Source of the DNA: Poriferisodalis sp965208925
GTDB taxonomy: Bacteria > Actinomycetota > Acidimicrobiia > Acidimicrobiales > Poriferisodalaceae
NCBI RefSeq assembly: GCF_965208925.1
Contig: NZ_OZ242364.1
Coordinates: 620,001-684,000, forward strand
Reading direction: 5' to 3'
Length of the DNA stretch: 64,000 bases
Below are positions 25,521 to 35,363 of the stretch, piece by piece. Every line of letters starts with the position of its first letter. The stretch's first letter is position 1. A model generated the notes under the pieces. It was not told where the DNA came from, ran no database searches, and saw only the letters and a program-made list of their open reading frames with translations. Position numbers and translations under genes: made by a program.

Positions 25521-26591
25521 ATGAGCACAGCCCCGCCGGAGATCGCCTGGTTCTCGGCACTGTGCGACGACGACTACGAGTTCCTGGGCGTGCCCGATCC
25601 GACCTTGGCCAGCACGTGGGAGCACTGCGCGGACATCGTCACCACGGCTGAGCGCAACGGCTTCGACAATGTGCTGCTGCCCTCGGGATACACCCTGGGC
25701 ATCGACGCCACGGCGTTCGCTGCAGGCATCGCCACGCGCACCGAGCGCATCAACCTGCTGCTGGCAGTGCGCATGGGCGAGCTGTGGCCGCCCCAGCTCG
25801 CACGCCAGCTTGCATCCATCGACCAGATGGCGGGAGGCCGTCTCACCATCAACATCATCTCCAGCGACCTGCCGGGTGCCCCGCTGCCCTCAGGCCCCCG
25901 CTACCAGCGCACCCGCGAGTACATGGAGGTGCTGCGGACCCTCCTCGACGGCCAGCCGGTCGACTTCGACGGCGAGTTCGTCTCGGTGCAGCTCGACCCG
26001 CCCCGTGTCGGCACCGTCAGCGGCCGCTGCCCGCCCTTCTACTTCGGTGGTTTCTCCGACGACGCCAAGCACACCGCAGCGGTCGCAGCCGATGTGTTCC
26101 TCACCTGGCCCGACACGGTTGCAGGCGTTGCGGCAACAGTCAGCGAGATGCGAGACCGGGCGAGCGCAGTGGGGCGTGAGCTGAAGTTCGGCCTGCGGTC
26201 TCACGTGATCGTCCGCTCCACCAACTCGGAGGCCATCGACGCCACCCGCCGGCTGGTGAGCCAGCTCGACGACGACACCGGCGCATCGATCCGAGCCCGG
26301 GCGCTCGACTCGGCCTCGGTCGGCGTGCAGCGGCAGGCGCAGCTGCGCGACAGCGCCGACGACGACGGCTTCGCCGAAGAAGGCCTGTGGACCGGCATCG
26401 GCCGAGCCCGCAGCGGTGCCGGGGCAGCCATCGTGGGCGACCCCGACGAGGTCGCCGCCAAGCTCGACGCCTACCGGGCAGTCGGCATCGACGCGTTCAT
26501 CCTGTCCGGCTACCCCCACATCGCCGAATGCAACCTCTTCGGCCAACTGGTGCTGCAATCAATCCCGCACCGCAAGCTCTGGAACGCCTGA
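25521..26591 (+). CDS. SsuD-like FMNH2-dependent monooxygenase (luciferase family)
   Basis: 356-residue bacterial-luciferase-type monooxygenase, closest in pattern to alkanesulfonate monooxygenase SsuD, which cleaves C-S bonds of sulfonates using FMNH2 and O2. SsuD landmarks are kept: LRSHVIVR (active-site Arg/His), GLWTGIGRARSGAGAAIVGD, and DAFILSGYPHIAE with the late tyrosine. The start is the ATG after GGAGCCGCAGCC. No flavin reductase gene lies nearby, so FMNH2 must come from elsewhere. Its presence in a sugar-import operon is unusual and recalls SmoC, the sulfoquinovose monooxygenase. The gene converges on the ATPase gene with four bases between. Confidence 0.87.
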   Translation: MSTAPPEIAWFSALCDDDYEFLGVPDPTLASTWEHCADIVTTAERNGFDNVLLPSGYTLGIDATAFAAGIATRTERINLLLAVRMGELWPPQLARQLASIDQMAGGRLTINIISSDLPGAPLPSGPRYQRTREYMEVLRTLLDGQPVDFDGEFVSVQLDPPRVGTVSGRCPPFYFGGFSDDAKHTAAVAADVFLTWPDTVAGVAATVSEMRDRASAVGRELKFGLRSHVIVRSTNSEAIDATRRLVSQLDDDTGASIRARALDSASVGVQRQAQLRDSADDDGFAEEGLWTGIGRARSGAGAAIVGDPDEVAAKLDAYRAVGIDAFILSGYPHIAECNLFGQLVLQSIPHRKLWNA

Positions 26592-26595
26592 GAAC

Positions 26596-27756
<1,161 letters not shown>

Positions 27757-27801
27757 GCAACCCCCATCTCGGGCGCATACGCCCGCTCGGCTGAGACTAG
27801 T

Positions 27802-27817
27802 CCGCAAGCGGTTGCGG
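27802..27817. promoter_or_regulatory. LacI-type operator 3 (between ATPase and aldolase genes)
   Basis: CCGCAAGCGGTTGCGG has the same GCAAnCGnTTGC core and central CG as the sites at 16208 and 19092. It sits in the 142-base divergent space between the ATPase and the class II aldolase, so it could control both directions. Confidence 0.75.
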
Positions 27818-27898
27818 ACGTGCCGTGAGGAGGCTGAGCCCGGGGCCAGAGTGGGCCGCGGGGCTCAGCCTCCCTGCGCCCGTGGCAGAATTCGCGCA

Positions 27899-28660
27899 GT
27901 GAGTGCTCGCGACCTTGCCGCGGAAACCGCCGAGCCGTTCGAGGCCGATCCGCACGCCGAGCGCGCCCGCCTGCTCGCTGACCTGGCCCAGGCATACCGC
28001 CTGTTCGGGACGCTGCGCTGGGGCGAACTGGGCGACGGCCACATCACCTGCCGCGACCCGCTGCGCACCGACCACATGTGGCTGCTGCGCTGGGGCATGC
28101 CCTTCGAGCGGGCGAGCGTCGACGACCTCGTGCTGGTGGCTCCCGACGGCACTGCCGCCGATCAGGACGGCCGGCCGGCACCGATCAACAACGCCGCCTA
28201 TCACATACATCATCCGATCCATGAGGCGCGCCCCGACATCGGCGCCGCTGCCCACACGCACACCCAGTGGGGCACGCCGTTCTCTGCCGAGCGGCGAATG
28301 ATCGAGCCGATCAACCAGGAGGCGACCTGCTTCTTCGAGGACCATGGGCTCTTCGATGACGAAGAGGTGCAGATCCTGTCTACCGACGGCGGCAAGCGCA
28401 TCGCCGCTGCGTTGGGCGACTGCCGCACGGTGATCTTGGCCAACCACGGGCTGCTGACGGTGGGGGCGAGCCCGGCCGACGCGGTGGGCTGGTTCGTGCT
28501 CGCCGAGCGCGTGGCCGAGGTGCAGATGAAGGCCCGCGACGCCATCCCGATCTCTGCCGAGGCGGCACGCACTGCGCGCCAGAACCTGACCGAGGGTGAC
28601 TTCGGCTGGGAGCTGTTCGGATGGGCGACCCACCGCCACCTGCCCCACGAGTTCGCCTGA
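27899..28660 (+). CDS. Class II aldolase/adducin family protein
   Basis: 253-residue class II aldolase-fold protein, a zinc enzyme family containing L-fuculose-phosphate aldolase and relatives. Zinc-binding histidines are visible in GAAAHTHTQWG and ILANHGLLTVG, and the earlier GDGHITCRDP matches the substrate phosphate or adducin loop. The GTG start places MSARDLAAET at the N-terminus. It is divergent from the importer ATPase across operator 3 and is followed by glpD, so it may belong to the same regulon. The substrate is unknown; many non-aldolase members exist. Confidence 0.83.
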   Translation: MSARDLAAETAEPFEADPHAERARLLADLAQAYRLFGTLRWGELGDGHITCRDPLRTDHMWLLRWGMPFERASVDDLVLVAPDGTAADQDGRPAPINNAAYHIHHPIHEARPDIGAAAHTHTQWGTPFSAERRMIEPINQEATCFFEDHGLFDDEEVQILSTDGGKRIAAALGDCRTVILANHGLLTVGASPADAVGWFVLAERVAEVQMKARDAIPISAEAARTARQNLTEGDFGWELFGWATHRHLPHEFA

Positions 28661-28692
28661 GCGCAGCGGGCATTTCGCAGAGTGGCAGAACA

Positions 28693-30528
28693 GTGAACGA
28701 GGGTGAGACGACCGACGACGGCGGGTCCGAAGCCGAGGAGGCCGGAGACAGCCGGCTGGGGCCGGCGCAGCGCGCCGCATGGCTCGACGAGCTGAGCGGC
28801 GGGCAGGGTGAAGGCCGCGTCGACGTCGTGGTCATCGGCGGCGGCGTCACCGGCGCCGGCTGCGCACTGGACCTGGCGCTGCGGGGCCACAGCGTGGCGC
28901 TGCTCGAGCAGCGCGACCTGGCGTCGGGCACCTCGAGCCGCTCGTCGAAGCTGATCCACGGGGGCCTGCGCTACCTGCAGCGCCTCGAGTTCGGTCTGGT
29001 GTCCGAGTCGCTCACCGAGCGCCGCCTGCTGCTGGGCCGGCTGGCGCCGCACCTCGTGCGCCCAGTCCAGTTCCTGTACCCCATCCGGCGGGGCTGGCGC
29101 GAACGGCTGCGCACCGGGCTCGGCATCGCGCTGTACAGCTTGATGGCCGGTCGCGGGCGCCACGCCCACGGCTCGCACCGCCACCTCGGAGCGCGTGGCA
29201 CGCAGCGTCTGGCGCCCGGCCTCGACGCCGATGTCGTGCGCGGCGCCATCACCTATTGGGACGGCCAGACCGACGACGCCCGGCTCGTGGTGGCCATCGC
29301 CCGCACTGCTGCCGCCCATGGCGCACGCATCCTCACCTCCACCCGCGTGCAGGAGCTGGTGGTCACCGAGGGTGCGGTCCGGGGGGTCATCGCCCACTGC
29401 GGCGAGACCGGTCGCACTTTCAAGCTCGACGCCGACGCGGTGATCAACGCCACCGGCGTGTGGACGAGCCAGATCGAGCAGCTCGCCGACCGCGGCGCCC
29501 AGCCCCCCGCCGGTTCCCGCACCCGGATCCGTGCATCGAAGGGGATCCACCTGCTGGTGCCGCGCGATCGCATCGACCTGCAGTGCGGCCTGATCGTGCC
29601 CACACCGCCCAGCGTGCTGTTCGTGGTGCCCTGGGGCGAGCGCTGGATCATCGGCACCACCGACAGCGACTGGGATCTCGACTACGCCCACCCCGCTGCC
29701 AGCAGCGCCGACATCGACCTGCTGCTCGAGCGCCTCAACAGCGTGCTGGCCCGCCCGATCCGCCGCGACGACATCTGCGGCGTCTATGCCGGCCTGCGCC
29801 CGCTGGTCGCCGGCAATGCCCCGGATTCGGCTGAGCAGTCCGCCAAGCTGAGCCGCGAGCACACGATCACCCGGGTGGCGCCGGGGCTGGTCTCGGTCGC
29901 GGGCGGCAAGTACACGACCTACCGGGTCATGGCAGCCGACACGGTCGAGATGGCGCTCGGCGAGGTGTGGGCGGCACGGGGCGGCACGGCACCGAAGCTT
30001 CCCCGTCGCCGCCGTGACGCTGCCGCTCGCCGATCGGCCACGCTGGTCACGCCGCTCGTGGGTGCCGACGGCTACGAGGAGCGGCGACGACGCCACGACG
30101 AGCTCGGTGCCCGGGTGGGGTTGAGCCGGGCCGCGGCTGCGCATCTGCTGGACCGCCACGGCGACCGGATCGACGAGGTGATCGAGCTGATCGCCGATCG
30201 GCCCGATCTGGGCCAGCCGCTGGCGGAGGGGCTGCCGTACCTGCGTGCAGAGGCCGTGCACGCAGTGCGCCACGAAGGCGCCCTGCATCTCGATGACGTG
30301 CTGACCCGGCGGACACGGCTGTCGGTGGAATCGTTCGACCGCGGCGTCGACGCCGCGCAGGACACCGCCGAACTGATGGCCGCTGAGCTCGGCTGGACTC
30401 CCGAGACCATCGAGCGCGAGGTGTGGCACTACCGGGCACGAGTGGAGGCCGAGCGGGACAGCCAGAAAAGGCCCGACGACCAGACCGCCGACGCCGCCCG
30501 CCTCGGCGCCCCCGACATCCGCCGCTAA
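28693..30528 (+). CDS. glpD: FAD-dependent glycerol-3-phosphate dehydrogenase
   Basis: 611-residue membrane-associated flavoprotein oxidising glycerol-3-phosphate to dihydroxyacetone phosphate and passing electrons to quinone. The FAD motif VVIGGGVTGAGCALDLALRG is near 47-66. SRSSKLIHGGLRYLQ and VVPWGERWIIGTTDSDWD are family signatures, and the C-terminal helical domain (from about 450) is complete. GTG start at 28693; upstream readings overlap the aldolase gene. The long acidic N-terminal tail (1-40) is unusual. Position after the aldolase and operator 3 suggests use of a glycerol aglycone from the imported glycoside, which is inferred. Confidence 0.92.
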   Translation: MNEGETTDDGGSEAEEAGDSRLGPAQRAAWLDELSGGQGEGRVDVVVIGGGVTGAGCALDLALRGHSVALLEQRDLASGTSSRSSKLIHGGLRYLQRLEFGLVSESLTERRLLLGRLAPHLVRPVQFLYPIRRGWRERLRTGLGIALYSLMAGRGRHAHGSHRHLGARGTQRLAPGLDADVVRGAITYWDGQTDDARLVVAIARTAAAHGARILTSTRVQELVVTEGAVRGVIAHCGETGRTFKLDADAVINATGVWTSQIEQLADRGAQPPAGSRTRIRASKGIHLLVPRDRIDLQCGLIVPTPPSVLFVVPWGERWIIGTTDSDWDLDYAHPAASSADIDLLLERLNSVLARPIRRDDICGVYAGLRPLVAGNAPDSAEQSAKLSREHTITRVAPGLVSVAGGKYTTYRVMAADTVEMALGEVWAARGGTAPKLPRRRRDAAARRSATLVTPLVGADGYEERRRRHDELGARVGLSRAAAAHLLDRHGDRIDEVIELIADRPDLGQPLAEGLPYLRAEAVHAVRHEGALHLDDVLTRRTRLSVESFDRGVDAAQDTAELMAAELGWTPETIEREVWHYRARVEAERDSQKRPDDQTADAARLGAPDIRR

Positions 30529-30546
30529 GCCTCCTAGATTGACGCG

Positions 30547-31305
30547 ATGGTCGTTGATTACGAAGTCCAGGGGCGGGTGGCGATCTTCACGCTGAACCGG
30601 CCCGAAGCCCGCAATGCCATCAGCCACGAGGTGTCGTCGGAGATGGAAGCCCATCTCGACGCCTTCGAAGCCGATCCCGAGGTGTGGGTCGGCATCCTGG
30701 CCGGCACCGGCACGGTGTTCAGCGCCGGGGCCGACCTGAAGTCGGTCGCCGCCAAGAAGCCCATCGAGACGGAAAAGGGCGGTTTCGCCGGGCTCGCCCG
30801 CTACCCCCGCACCAAGCCGCTGATCGCGGCAGTGGACGGCGCTGCACTGGCGGGCGGCCTCGAGATCGTGCTGTCGTGCGATCTGGTGGTGGCCTCGCCG
30901 CGGGCCCGCTTCGGCATTCCCGAGGTGAAGCGGTCGCTGGTGGCCGCTGCGGGCGGGCTGTTCCGGCTGCCGCAGGTGGTGGGCCGCAACGTGGCCCTGG
31001 AGCTGGCCATGACCGGCGACCCGATCTCGGCCGAGCGCGCCTTCCAGCTCGGGCTGGTCAACGAGATGGCCGCCGAAGGCGAGGTGGTGCCCGCCGCGAT
31101 GGCCCTCGCCGACCGGATCATCGCGAATGCCCCCAAGGCCGTGCGTGAGAGCCGCGCCGTGGTGCTCGAAAGCCACGCCCGCTCCGAGGACGACGGTTGG
31201 GAGATCACCAAAGGCCATTTCCGCAACATCCTGGGAACCGAGGATTTCCTGGAGGGGCCACGGGCGTTCGTCGAGAAGCGCGATCCTGTGTGGACTGGTC
31301 GCTAG
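30547..31305 (+). CDS. Enoyl-CoA hydratase/isomerase family protein
   Basis: 252-residue crotonase-type enzyme. The oxyanion-hole strand FSAGADLKSV and the AALAGGLEIVLSCDLVVAS block carry the usual catalytic features, with one glutamate in AGGLE; PEVKRSLVAAAGGLFRLP provides the second loop. It probably hydrates or isomerises an acyl-CoA. It lies 18 bases after glpD and 18 bases before an SDR, so it may be co-transcribed, though fatty-acid-type chemistry is unrelated to sugar uptake. Confidence 0.88.
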   Translation: MVVDYEVQGRVAIFTLNRPEARNAISHEVSSEMEAHLDAFEADPEVWVGILAGTGTVFSAGADLKSVAAKKPIETEKGGFAGLARYPRTKPLIAAVDGAALAGGLEIVLSCDLVVASPRARFGIPEVKRSLVAAAGGLFRLPQVVGRNVALELAMTGDPISAERAFQLGLVNEMAAEGEVVPAAMALADRIIANAPKAVRESRAVVLESHARSEDDGWEITKGHFRNILGTEDFLEGPRAFVEKRDPVWTGR

Positions 31306-31323
31306 CTATCCCGGAGCAACACC

Positions 31324-32310
31324 ATGGCCTACACCGCGCCGACTGACGCATTCAGGTTCGATGAGTTCCGCTCCGCGGTAGAGGGCAAGCGGGTGCTCAT
31401 CACCGGTGCCGGCAAGGACGGCGGCATCGGCCAAGCGATGGCGCTCAGCGCTGGGCTCAACGGCGCCGACTCGGTCGGCATTCACTTCCATCGCAGCTAC
31501 GAAGACGGGTTCGACCTAGTCGATCGCCTGCGCGAGGAGGGCGTGCACGCCTTCCCGGTGCAGGCCGACGTCACCAACCTTCGAGACCTGTGGGCCATCC
31601 GGAGCTACGTCATCGACCAGATGGGCGGCCTGCCGCCGAACCTGGTGATCTGCAATTCAGGGCTGACCGAATCGGGCTACAACCTCGGGCGCACGCTGCG
31701 CCAAGTCGAGGGCGAGTCGTCGTCGCTGCGGCGGGCCCGGGTACGCCAGGCATTCATCGAGAATCTGGAGCAGTCCCGGCTGGTGCTCGACACCAAGGTC
31801 GACGGCTTCCTGGCATCGACCCACCTGTGGGCGGGCGAGGCGGTGTATGCCGGCGAGCAAGCCCAGTTCGTGTATGTGTCGTCACGGCAGGCCGTCGACC
31901 CCGGCCCGGCGGTGCCCGGCTATGCGCTCAGCAACTGGGCCGTGCTGCAGCTGCCCAAGGTGCTGAAGGTGAACCTGGGCCGCAGCGCCGAATTGGTCAC
32001 GTGCTTCACGCTGCTGCTGCCGTTCGTGCGCACGGGCATGACGAACGAGTACGCCGGCAACGAGCGGGTCTTCGGACGTTGGCAGCCGCGGATGCTGGAG
32101 CCCTGCGAGATGGCCGAAGCGTTCATGGCGCTGCTGGCCCGCCCGACCGACGAGACCGACGGCGCCATGTACGAGCTGATGGTGAGCGCCGCCGAGGAGA
32201 CTGACCCGGTGGGTCCGCCGGCAGTCGAGCTGGTCTGGCACCAGCTCGCGCTCAACCTCGACGAGCAGCCCGTCGACTGGAGCGCCGCCGACCCGCTGCG
32301 CTTCGCCTGA
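31324..32310 (+). CDS. SDR-family protein with altered active site
   Basis: 328-residue Rossmann protein of the short-chain dehydrogenase superfamily. The nucleotide motif GAGKDGGIG and the NSG strand are present, and VYVSSRQA holds the serine. The catalytic Tyr-x3-Lys is changed: the tyrosine is in PGYALSNWAVL, where asparagine stands at the lysine position. It resembles the ketoreductase-like parts of larger enzymes and may be a non-classical reductase or a binding protein. A clear SD (CCGGAGCAACACC) precedes the ATG. It is followed by a strong terminator. Confidence 0.82.
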   Translation: MAYTAPTDAFRFDEFRSAVEGKRVLITGAGKDGGIGQAMALSAGLNGADSVGIHFHRSYEDGFDLVDRLREEGVHAFPVQADVTNLRDLWAIRSYVIDQMGGLPPNLVICNSGLTESGYNLGRTLRQVEGESSSLRRARVRQAFIENLEQSRLVLDTKVDGFLASTHLWAGEAVYAGEQAQFVYVSSRQAVDPGPAVPGYALSNWAVLQLPKVLKVNLGRSAELVTCFTLLLPFVRTGMTNEYAGNERVFGRWQPRMLEPCEMAEAFMALLARPTDETDGAMYELMVSAAEETDPVGPPAVELVWHQLALNLDEQPVDWSAADPLRFA

Positions 32311-32354
32311 GCAGAAAATAACGAGAGTTAACGAAGTTCGACCTACCAGCATGA

Positions 32355-32386
32355 CGAGAGCCGCACCCCGGAAGGTGCGGCTCTCG
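32355..32386 (+). terminator. Intrinsic terminator after the SDR gene
   Basis: CGAGAGCCGCACC and GGTGCGGCTCTCG form a perfect 13-bp stem with loop CCGGAA, 44 bases after the SDR stop. There is no U tract, which is common in high-GC actinobacteria. Confidence 0.8.
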
Positions 32387-32387
32387 T

Positions 32388-32458
32388 GGGACTAGCGCTG
32401 GTGCGCCGAGCTGGACTCAGACCCGCCTCGGACGATTCGATTCCGTCTAGTTCCACCA
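32388..32458 (+). tRNA. tRNA-like sequence, degenerate (loop contains UCA)
   Basis: GGGACTA at 32388 pairs with TAGTTCC at 32448 (one G-U) and is followed by A and an encoded CCA. The T arm is GACGA-TTCGATT-CCGTC, with a canonical T loop but one A-C mismatch at its base. GCTGG (32410) pairs with CCCGC (32422) except for one U-C mismatch, around the loop ACTCAGA. That loop could show anticodon UCA, or CAG in another register, but the usual U before the anticodon is absent. The D region is GCGC-TGGT-GCGC and lacks normal D-loop bases. The total length is only 71 bases. It is probably a tRNA pseudogene or attachment-site remnant; a true tRNA is possible but unlikely. Confidence 0.35.
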
Positions 32459-32546
32459 GCGACCCTAGGGCCACGCCCCAACGATATACAAGCCGATTCT
32501 CGATGGATGGCACTCACGACTTGAACAGTTAGCTCCACATAGGTCG

Positions 32547-32565
32547 TTAGGTTCACTTTACAAAC
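32547..32565. promoter_or_regulatory. Possible IdeR/DtxR-type iron box
   Basis: TTAGGTTCACTTTACAAAC matches 12 of 19 positions of the IdeR/DtxR consensus, with a perfect left half TTAGGTT. It overlaps the -35 region of the ferric-iron binding-protein gene, which is where an iron repressor would act. The match is moderate. Confidence 0.35.
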
Positions 32566-32586
32566 TGCGGAAACTCTGGCTATAGT
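32557..32586 (+). promoter_or_regulatory. Sigma-70-type promoter with very short leader
   Basis: TTTACA (-35) and TATAGT (-10) are separated by 18 bases. The ATG lies nine bases after the -10 box and no SD is visible, so the transcript is probably leaderless or nearly so. Confidence 0.6.
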
Positions 32587-32594
32587 GCGGCGCC

Positions 32595-33713
32595 ATGTTG
32601 AACGTGCCCCCTGCTCACGCCACTTCGCCCACACCATCTCGCCGCTTCCAGCGCAGAGCGACTTGGATAGCGCTCGCTGTCAGCGTCGCCCTGATCACTG
32701 CGGCCTGCGGGTCTGCGCGCACGCTGGAAGGGCCCGCTGCGGCGATCTACAACGGCGAGTGCGCCGATGCCGGTGATCGGCAGCTCACCGTCTATTCCGG
32801 TCGCACCGAGAATCTGATCCAGCCCGTGCTCGACGCGTTCGAGTGCGAGACCGGTGTCGATGTGGCGGTCCGCTGGGGCGCGTCGACCGACCTGGCGCTG
32901 CTGCTGGCAGAGGAAGGCGACCGCACCAGCGCTGACGTGTTCCTGTCTCGCTCGCCGGGTCCCGTGGGCTTCTTGGAGAACAAGGGCCTGCTCGGCACGG
33001 TCGACGCAGGCGTCGCCGAACTCGTCGACAGCCAGAACCGTTCCGGCTCACGCACCTGGGTCGGCTTCACCGGTCGCAAGCGCGTGCTCGTCTACAACGT
33101 CGACAACGTCGCCGGCGACGAGCTGCCGGCGTCGGTCTTCGACCTCACCGACGAGCGCTACCGCGGCCGGGTGGCCATTCCCGCCACCAACGGCTCCTTC
33201 GTGGACTGGTTCACGGTCTTCCGGCACCAGCACGGCGACGACGCCGTCACGCAGTGGCTTGCAGACATGGTGGCCAACGACGCCCGTTACTACCCCAACA
33301 ACCGGTCCATCGTGGAGGCTGCCGGCCGCGGCGAGATCGACATGGGCCTCGTGAACCACTACTACCAGTACCAAGTGGCCGAGGCCATCGGCGACGGTCA
33401 CCGCGCGGCGAACTGGGACTTCGCCGGCGACGACATCGGCTCGCTGCTCATCATCACCGCGGCCACGGTGACGGCCTCCAGCGAGCAGACGGACGCCGCC
33501 AACGAGTTCATCGCCTACTTGCTGAGCGCACCGGTGCAGCAGTACTTCAGCAGCGAGACGCTTGAGTACCCGCTGGCCGCAGGGGTCGCTCCGGCTGATG
33601 TCCTGCCAGCCCTCGTCGGCCCCGAGGTAGGAAGCCTCGACTTCGACTCGCTCGGCGAGGGATTCGCCCGGTCCACCGAGATCATCGAGGCCAGCGGCAT
33701 CCTGAACGAGTGA
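32595..33713 (+). CDS. Ferric-iron ABC transporter substrate-binding lipoprotein
   Basis: 372-residue Fe(III)-binding lipoprotein of the FutA/FbpA kind. The signal peptide ends in the lipobox LITAACGS. The mature protein starts with QLTVYSGRTENLIQPVLDAF and has the family tyrosines in YYPNNRSIVEAAGRGEID and VNHYYQYQVAEA, which in relatives hold iron. A promoter with a short leader and a possible iron box lie directly upstream. The permease gene follows after 27 bases; no ATPase gene is adjacent. Confidence 0.9.
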   Translation: MLNVPPAHATSPTPSRRFQRRATWIALAVSVALITAACGSARTLEGPAAAIYNGECADAGDRQLTVYSGRTENLIQPVLDAFECETGVDVAVRWGASTDLALLLAEEGDRTSADVFLSRSPGPVGFLENKGLLGTVDAGVAELVDSQNRSGSRTWVGFTGRKRVLVYNVDNVAGDELPASVFDLTDERYRGRVAIPATNGSFVDWFTVFRHQHGDDAVTQWLADMVANDARYYPNNRSIVEAAGRGEIDMGLVNHYYQYQVAEAIGDGHRAANWDFAGDDIGSLLIITAATVTASSEQTDAANEFIAYLLSAPVQQYFSSETLEYPLAAGVAPADVLPALVGPEVGSLDFDSLGEGFARSTEIIEASGILNE

Positions 33714-33740
33714 CACCGGTCCTGACACCGGCCCGATCGG

Positions 33741-35360
33741 GTGGCTGAGATGATCGCCGCCACCCGGCGGGGACGCAGCACGGCACCGCCGGCGCTGCGC
33801 CTCGCCGGCGTGGCGCTGGCATTCCTGTTCGCCTTCCCCGGCGTGTACCTGGTGTACCGGGCGCTGCGCGACGGCACCGGCCCCGACGGCCTGCTGTGGA
33901 GCGCCCGCACGCTGGGCCCGCTGTGGCGGTCGCTGCGGCTCGCCGTGTCGGTCTCGGCGTGCGCGCTGGTGCTCGGCACCGGTCTGGCGTGGCTCACCGC
34001 CCGCACCGACCTGCCGCTGCGCAGGCTGTGGCGGGTGCTGCTGCCGCTGCCGCTCGTGTACCCGACCTTCGTCGGCGCCGCGGCGTTCATCCGCACGCTC
34101 AACCCGGGCGGCCTGGCCAACGACCTGCTCGCCTACATCGGCATCACGACGGTGCCCGAGCTGCGCGGCTTCTTCGGCGCCTGGCTGGTGCTGCTGCTGA
34201 TGACCTACCCCTACGTGTACCTGCCGGTTGCCGCCCGGCTGCGCCAGCTCCCCGGCAGCCTCGAGGAGAGCGCCCGGATGCTCGGCGACAGTGCCTTCGC
34301 GGTGTTCCGCCGCATCTGCCTGCCCCACGCGGGCACCGCCATCGGGGCCGGCACGCTGCTGGTGTTCCTGTACACGCTCAGCGATTTCGGTGCGGTGCAG
34401 CTGATGCGCTACGACACGCTGACCCGCGCCATCGCCACGAACCACCTGGCGAACCCGCCGGTGGCGCTGGCACTCAGCCTGATGCTGCTGGTGCTCGCAG
34501 CGGCAGTGGTGCTGGCCGAGCGGTGGTTCTCCCGCCGGCTGCCCGATGGCGCTCGCACCGGCTCGAACCGGCCCCTCGACTATCGCTTGGGCCGCTGGAA
34601 GACCGTCGCCGTCGCGGCGGTCGGGCTGACCGTGTTCGCGAGCGTGGCAGCGCCCTTCATCGCGCTGGTGGACTGGGCGCAGCGGGGCGTGCTGCGCTCG
34701 GTGACCGGCGAGCGGGCGCTCGCGGTCGACTACGGCAGCATCGCCGACGCCACCTTCAACACCGTGTGGGTGAGCGTGGTGGCTGCCGCCATCTCGGTGG
34801 CGGCAGTGCTGCCCATCGCCATGCTGGTGGGACGGCACCGGTCCCGCACCGGGTCGCTCGCGCACGCCGTGGTCATCAGCACGTTCGCGCTGCCCGGGCT
34901 GCTGATCGCATTGTCGATGCGCTTCTGGGTGCTGCGGACTGACGTGGTGCTGGAGCTGCTCGGCGACACGACCGTGCTGCTGATCTTCGCCTACATCGTG
35001 CGCTTCGGGTCGCTGGCCATGGGCATCAGCGTGGTGGCGGTGCGCAGCGTGCCCGATCGGCTGCACGACTCCGCCCGGCTGCTCGGCGCCGGGCCGGTGC
35101 GCCGCTTCTTCACCGTGGACGTGCCGGTGATGGGGCCCGCGCTCGGCGCATCCGGGGGGCTGGTGCTGCTGTCGGTGATGAAGGAGCTGCCGATCAGCCT
35201 GTTCGTGTCGCCCCTGGACTTCTCCACGCTGACCACCCGCATCTTCGGCTCGTTCGAGGATGCGTTCATCGCCGAGGCCGGGCTGATGAGCGTGATCCTC
35301 GTCGTGCTGTCGTTCGCGCTGACGTGGTTCTTCGTGGTCCGCCGCCAAGAGCAGACCTGA
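33741..35360 (+). CDS. Ferric-iron ABC transporter permease
   Basis: 539-residue fused permease of the FbpB/AfuB type, with about twelve membrane spans in two halves. Each half has a coupling loop: EESARMLGDSAFAVFRRICL near 174 and HDSARLLGAGPVRRFFTVDV near 442. The C-terminus extends to FVVRRQEQT. It is in an operon with the iron-binding lipoprotein. No ATPase gene follows; the next gene is on the other strand, so the ATPase must be encoded elsewhere. Confidence 0.9.
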   Translation: MAEMIAATRRGRSTAPPALRLAGVALAFLFAFPGVYLVYRALRDGTGPDGLLWSARTLGPLWRSLRLAVSVSACALVLGTGLAWLTARTDLPLRRLWRVLLPLPLVYPTFVGAAAFIRTLNPGGLANDLLAYIGITTVPELRGFFGAWLVLLLMTYPYVYLPVAARLRQLPGSLEESARMLGDSAFAVFRRICLPHAGTAIGAGTLLVFLYTLSDFGAVQLMRYDTLTRAIATNHLANPPVALALSLMLLVLAAAVVLAERWFSRRLPDGARTGSNRPLDYRLGRWKTVAVAAVGLTVFASVAAPFIALVDWAQRGVLRSVTGERALAVDYGSIADATFNTVWVSVVAAAISVAAVLPIAMLVGRHRSRTGSLAHAVVISTFALPGLLIALSMRFWVLRTDVVLELLGDTTVLLIFAYIVRFGSLAMGISVVAVRSVPDRLHDSARLLGAGPVRRFFTVDVPVMGPALGASGGLVLLSVMKELPISLFVSPLDFSTLTTRIFGSFEDAFIAEAGLMSVILVVLSFALTWFFVVRRQEQT

Positions 35361-35363
35361 TAC

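Noticed and set aside
32388..32458. Functional tRNA-Sec
   Set aside because: No long variable arm, mismatched T and anticodon stems and no U before the anticodon; kept only as a tRNA-like element.
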